Assembly (NCBI GenBank): GCA_944363695.1
Contig: CALVUW010000018.1
Coordinates: 1-13,030 of the forward strand
Length of the DNA: 13,030 bases
Direction of reading: 5' to 3'
DNA from: an uncultured Bacilli bacterium
GTDB taxonomy: Bacteria; Bacillota_I; Bacilli_A; RF39; UBA660
The position numbers and the translations under genes were made by a program. The notes beneath the pieces are model-generated. The model was not told the origin of the DNA and did not search any database. It saw only the letters and a list, made by a program, of their open reading frames with translations. Positions 12,465 through 13,030 of the stretch are shown piece by piece; within the stretch, counting starts at the first letter, position 1; every line of letters begins with the position of its first letter.

Positions 12465-13030
12465 ATGGAAAAGAAGAAAGAATTAATTATATCGATTGTA
12501 GCAATTGTAGTATTGGTACTAGCAATTGTAGGAGTGAGTTTCGCCGCATTCAATTATAGCCGTACTGGTGAGAAAGTCAATACGATCACCTCTGGTGCGA
12601 TTAGTATGCAATATACGGAAACAGATAATGTCATTCAAATTGATAAGGCCTTGCCAACAACGGATGCGACAGGTACGGTGAGATTAAAAGAAGGAGAATA
12701 CTTTGATTTCAGTGTTAGTGGTACCATTCAAGGAACGGCTAATATCAATTGGGAGATTGCAGCTGAAGATATCACCACAGCAGAGAGGAAAATAGCTGGA
12801 TCAAATATCAAACTCTATCTAACCGAAGTAAATGATTCGCAAGAGACAGAAGTAATGGCTCCTAAAATTTATAGTGAAGAAGCAAGTGCTAATGATTATA
12901 CGGGAAGACCATCAGGACAGATGAGTTTATATGCAACAACCAGCAGTACAAGTTTTACTAAGAATTATCGATTACGGATGTATGTAGATGAAAACTATAA
13001 TCCCCAAGATGATGGTGGGGACTTAGTCTT
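12465..13030 (+). CDS. Secreted surface protein with SipW-type signal peptide (TasA/camelysin-like, partial)
   Basis: The frame starts at ATG 12465 behind an AGGAGGAG-type site (12453-12460) and is still open at the window edge, giving 188 residues. The N-terminus is MEKKKE, then about 20 hydrophobic residues (LIISIVAIVVLVLAIVGVS) and FAAFNYSRTG, with likely cleavage around Ala27/Ala28. This matches the SipW-cognate signal peptide class of TasA and camelysin-like proteins, which are cleaved by the signal peptidase SipW and form fibres or coat the surface. The mature part is beta-rich, Thr/Ser/Asn-rich and acidic (SGAISMQYTETDN, YRLRMYVDENYNP). No catalytic motif is seen. Expression may depend on the structured leader and terminator upstream. 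No sipW gene is in the window. Confidence 0.75.
   Translation, partial: MEKKKELIISIVAIVVLVLAIVGVSFAAFNYSRTGEKVNTITSGAISMQYTETDNVIQIDKALPTTDATGTVRLKEGEYFDFSVSGTIQGTANINWEIAAEDITTAERKIAGSNIKLYLTEVNDSQETEVMAPKIYSEEASANDYTGRPSGQMSLYATTSSTSFTKNYRLRMYVDENYNPQDDGGDLV

Noticed and set aside
12305..12553. Minus-strand open frame of 82 codons
   Set aside because: It is antisense to the structured leader and to the signal-peptide start of the secreted protein, has low-complexity composition (TTIATID, LLLLFF) and lacks a promoter or ribosome binding site.
1..13030. Insertion sequences, prophage, CRISPR arrays, tRNA or rRNA genes
   Set aside because: I saw no transposase, integrase, regularly spaced repeats, cloverleaf or rRNA-like segments. 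The only mobile-like hint, the ASCH protein, is embedded in a core operon.

Overview
The window looks like core chromosome of a low-GC, single-membrane bacterium of the Bacillota (Firmicutes). Four observations support this: a T-box leader in front of pheST, the Prp protease paired with an L27 that carries the cleavable N-terminal extension, strong AGGAGG-type ribosome binding sites, and a base composition of roughly one third G+C. TGA is used as a stop codon (tgt, the ASCH gene, the XRE gene), so this is not a code-4 Mollicute. The style of the two surface-protein fragments recalls uncultured or gut Bacilli/Erysipelotrichia-like lineages, but the sequence alone does not fix the genus.

Layout, left to right. 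(1) 1-120 is the C-terminal tail of a probable surface protein, closed by a terminator. (2) 188-1264 holds a promoter, an L21-type autoregulatory leader, rplU (L21), prp (ribosomal cysteine protease) and rpmA (L27), then a terminator. (3) obg (GTPase) is a single-gene unit whose promoter is embedded in the preceding terminator. (4) 2636-7114 is a tight seven-gene operon: YgjP-like metallopeptidase, SpoU-family rRNA 2'-O-methyltransferase, rimM, trmD, an unrecognised small basic protein, tgt and an ASCH-domain protein. Gaps are at most a few bases or are overlaps. Most members act on RNA. (5) A convergent minus-strand XRE regulator is divergent from frr (ribosome recycling factor). (6) A promoter and a Phe-specific T-box riboswitch control pheS-pheT. 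(7) A monocistronic TspO/MBR-family membrane protein follows. (8) At the right edge, an 18-bp palindrome, a strong promoter, a structured leader with its own terminator and a G8 tract precede a secreted protein with a SipW-type signal peptide. That protein runs off the window.

Functionally, nearly everything between the two surface-protein fragments concerns translation: ribosome assembly and maturation (L21, Prp, L27, Obg, RimM, SpoU-type methylase), tRNA modification and charging (TrmD, Tgt, PheST) and recycling (Frr). The most novel-looking elements are the structured leader and terminator with a G8 run at 12307-12441, and the unrecognised 139-residue protein between trmD and tgt. Neither matches anything I recognise. 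Starts for obg, trmD, the 139-residue gene, frr and pheT were moved downstream of the longest open frame because the ribosome binding sites and family N-termini favour the internal ATG.
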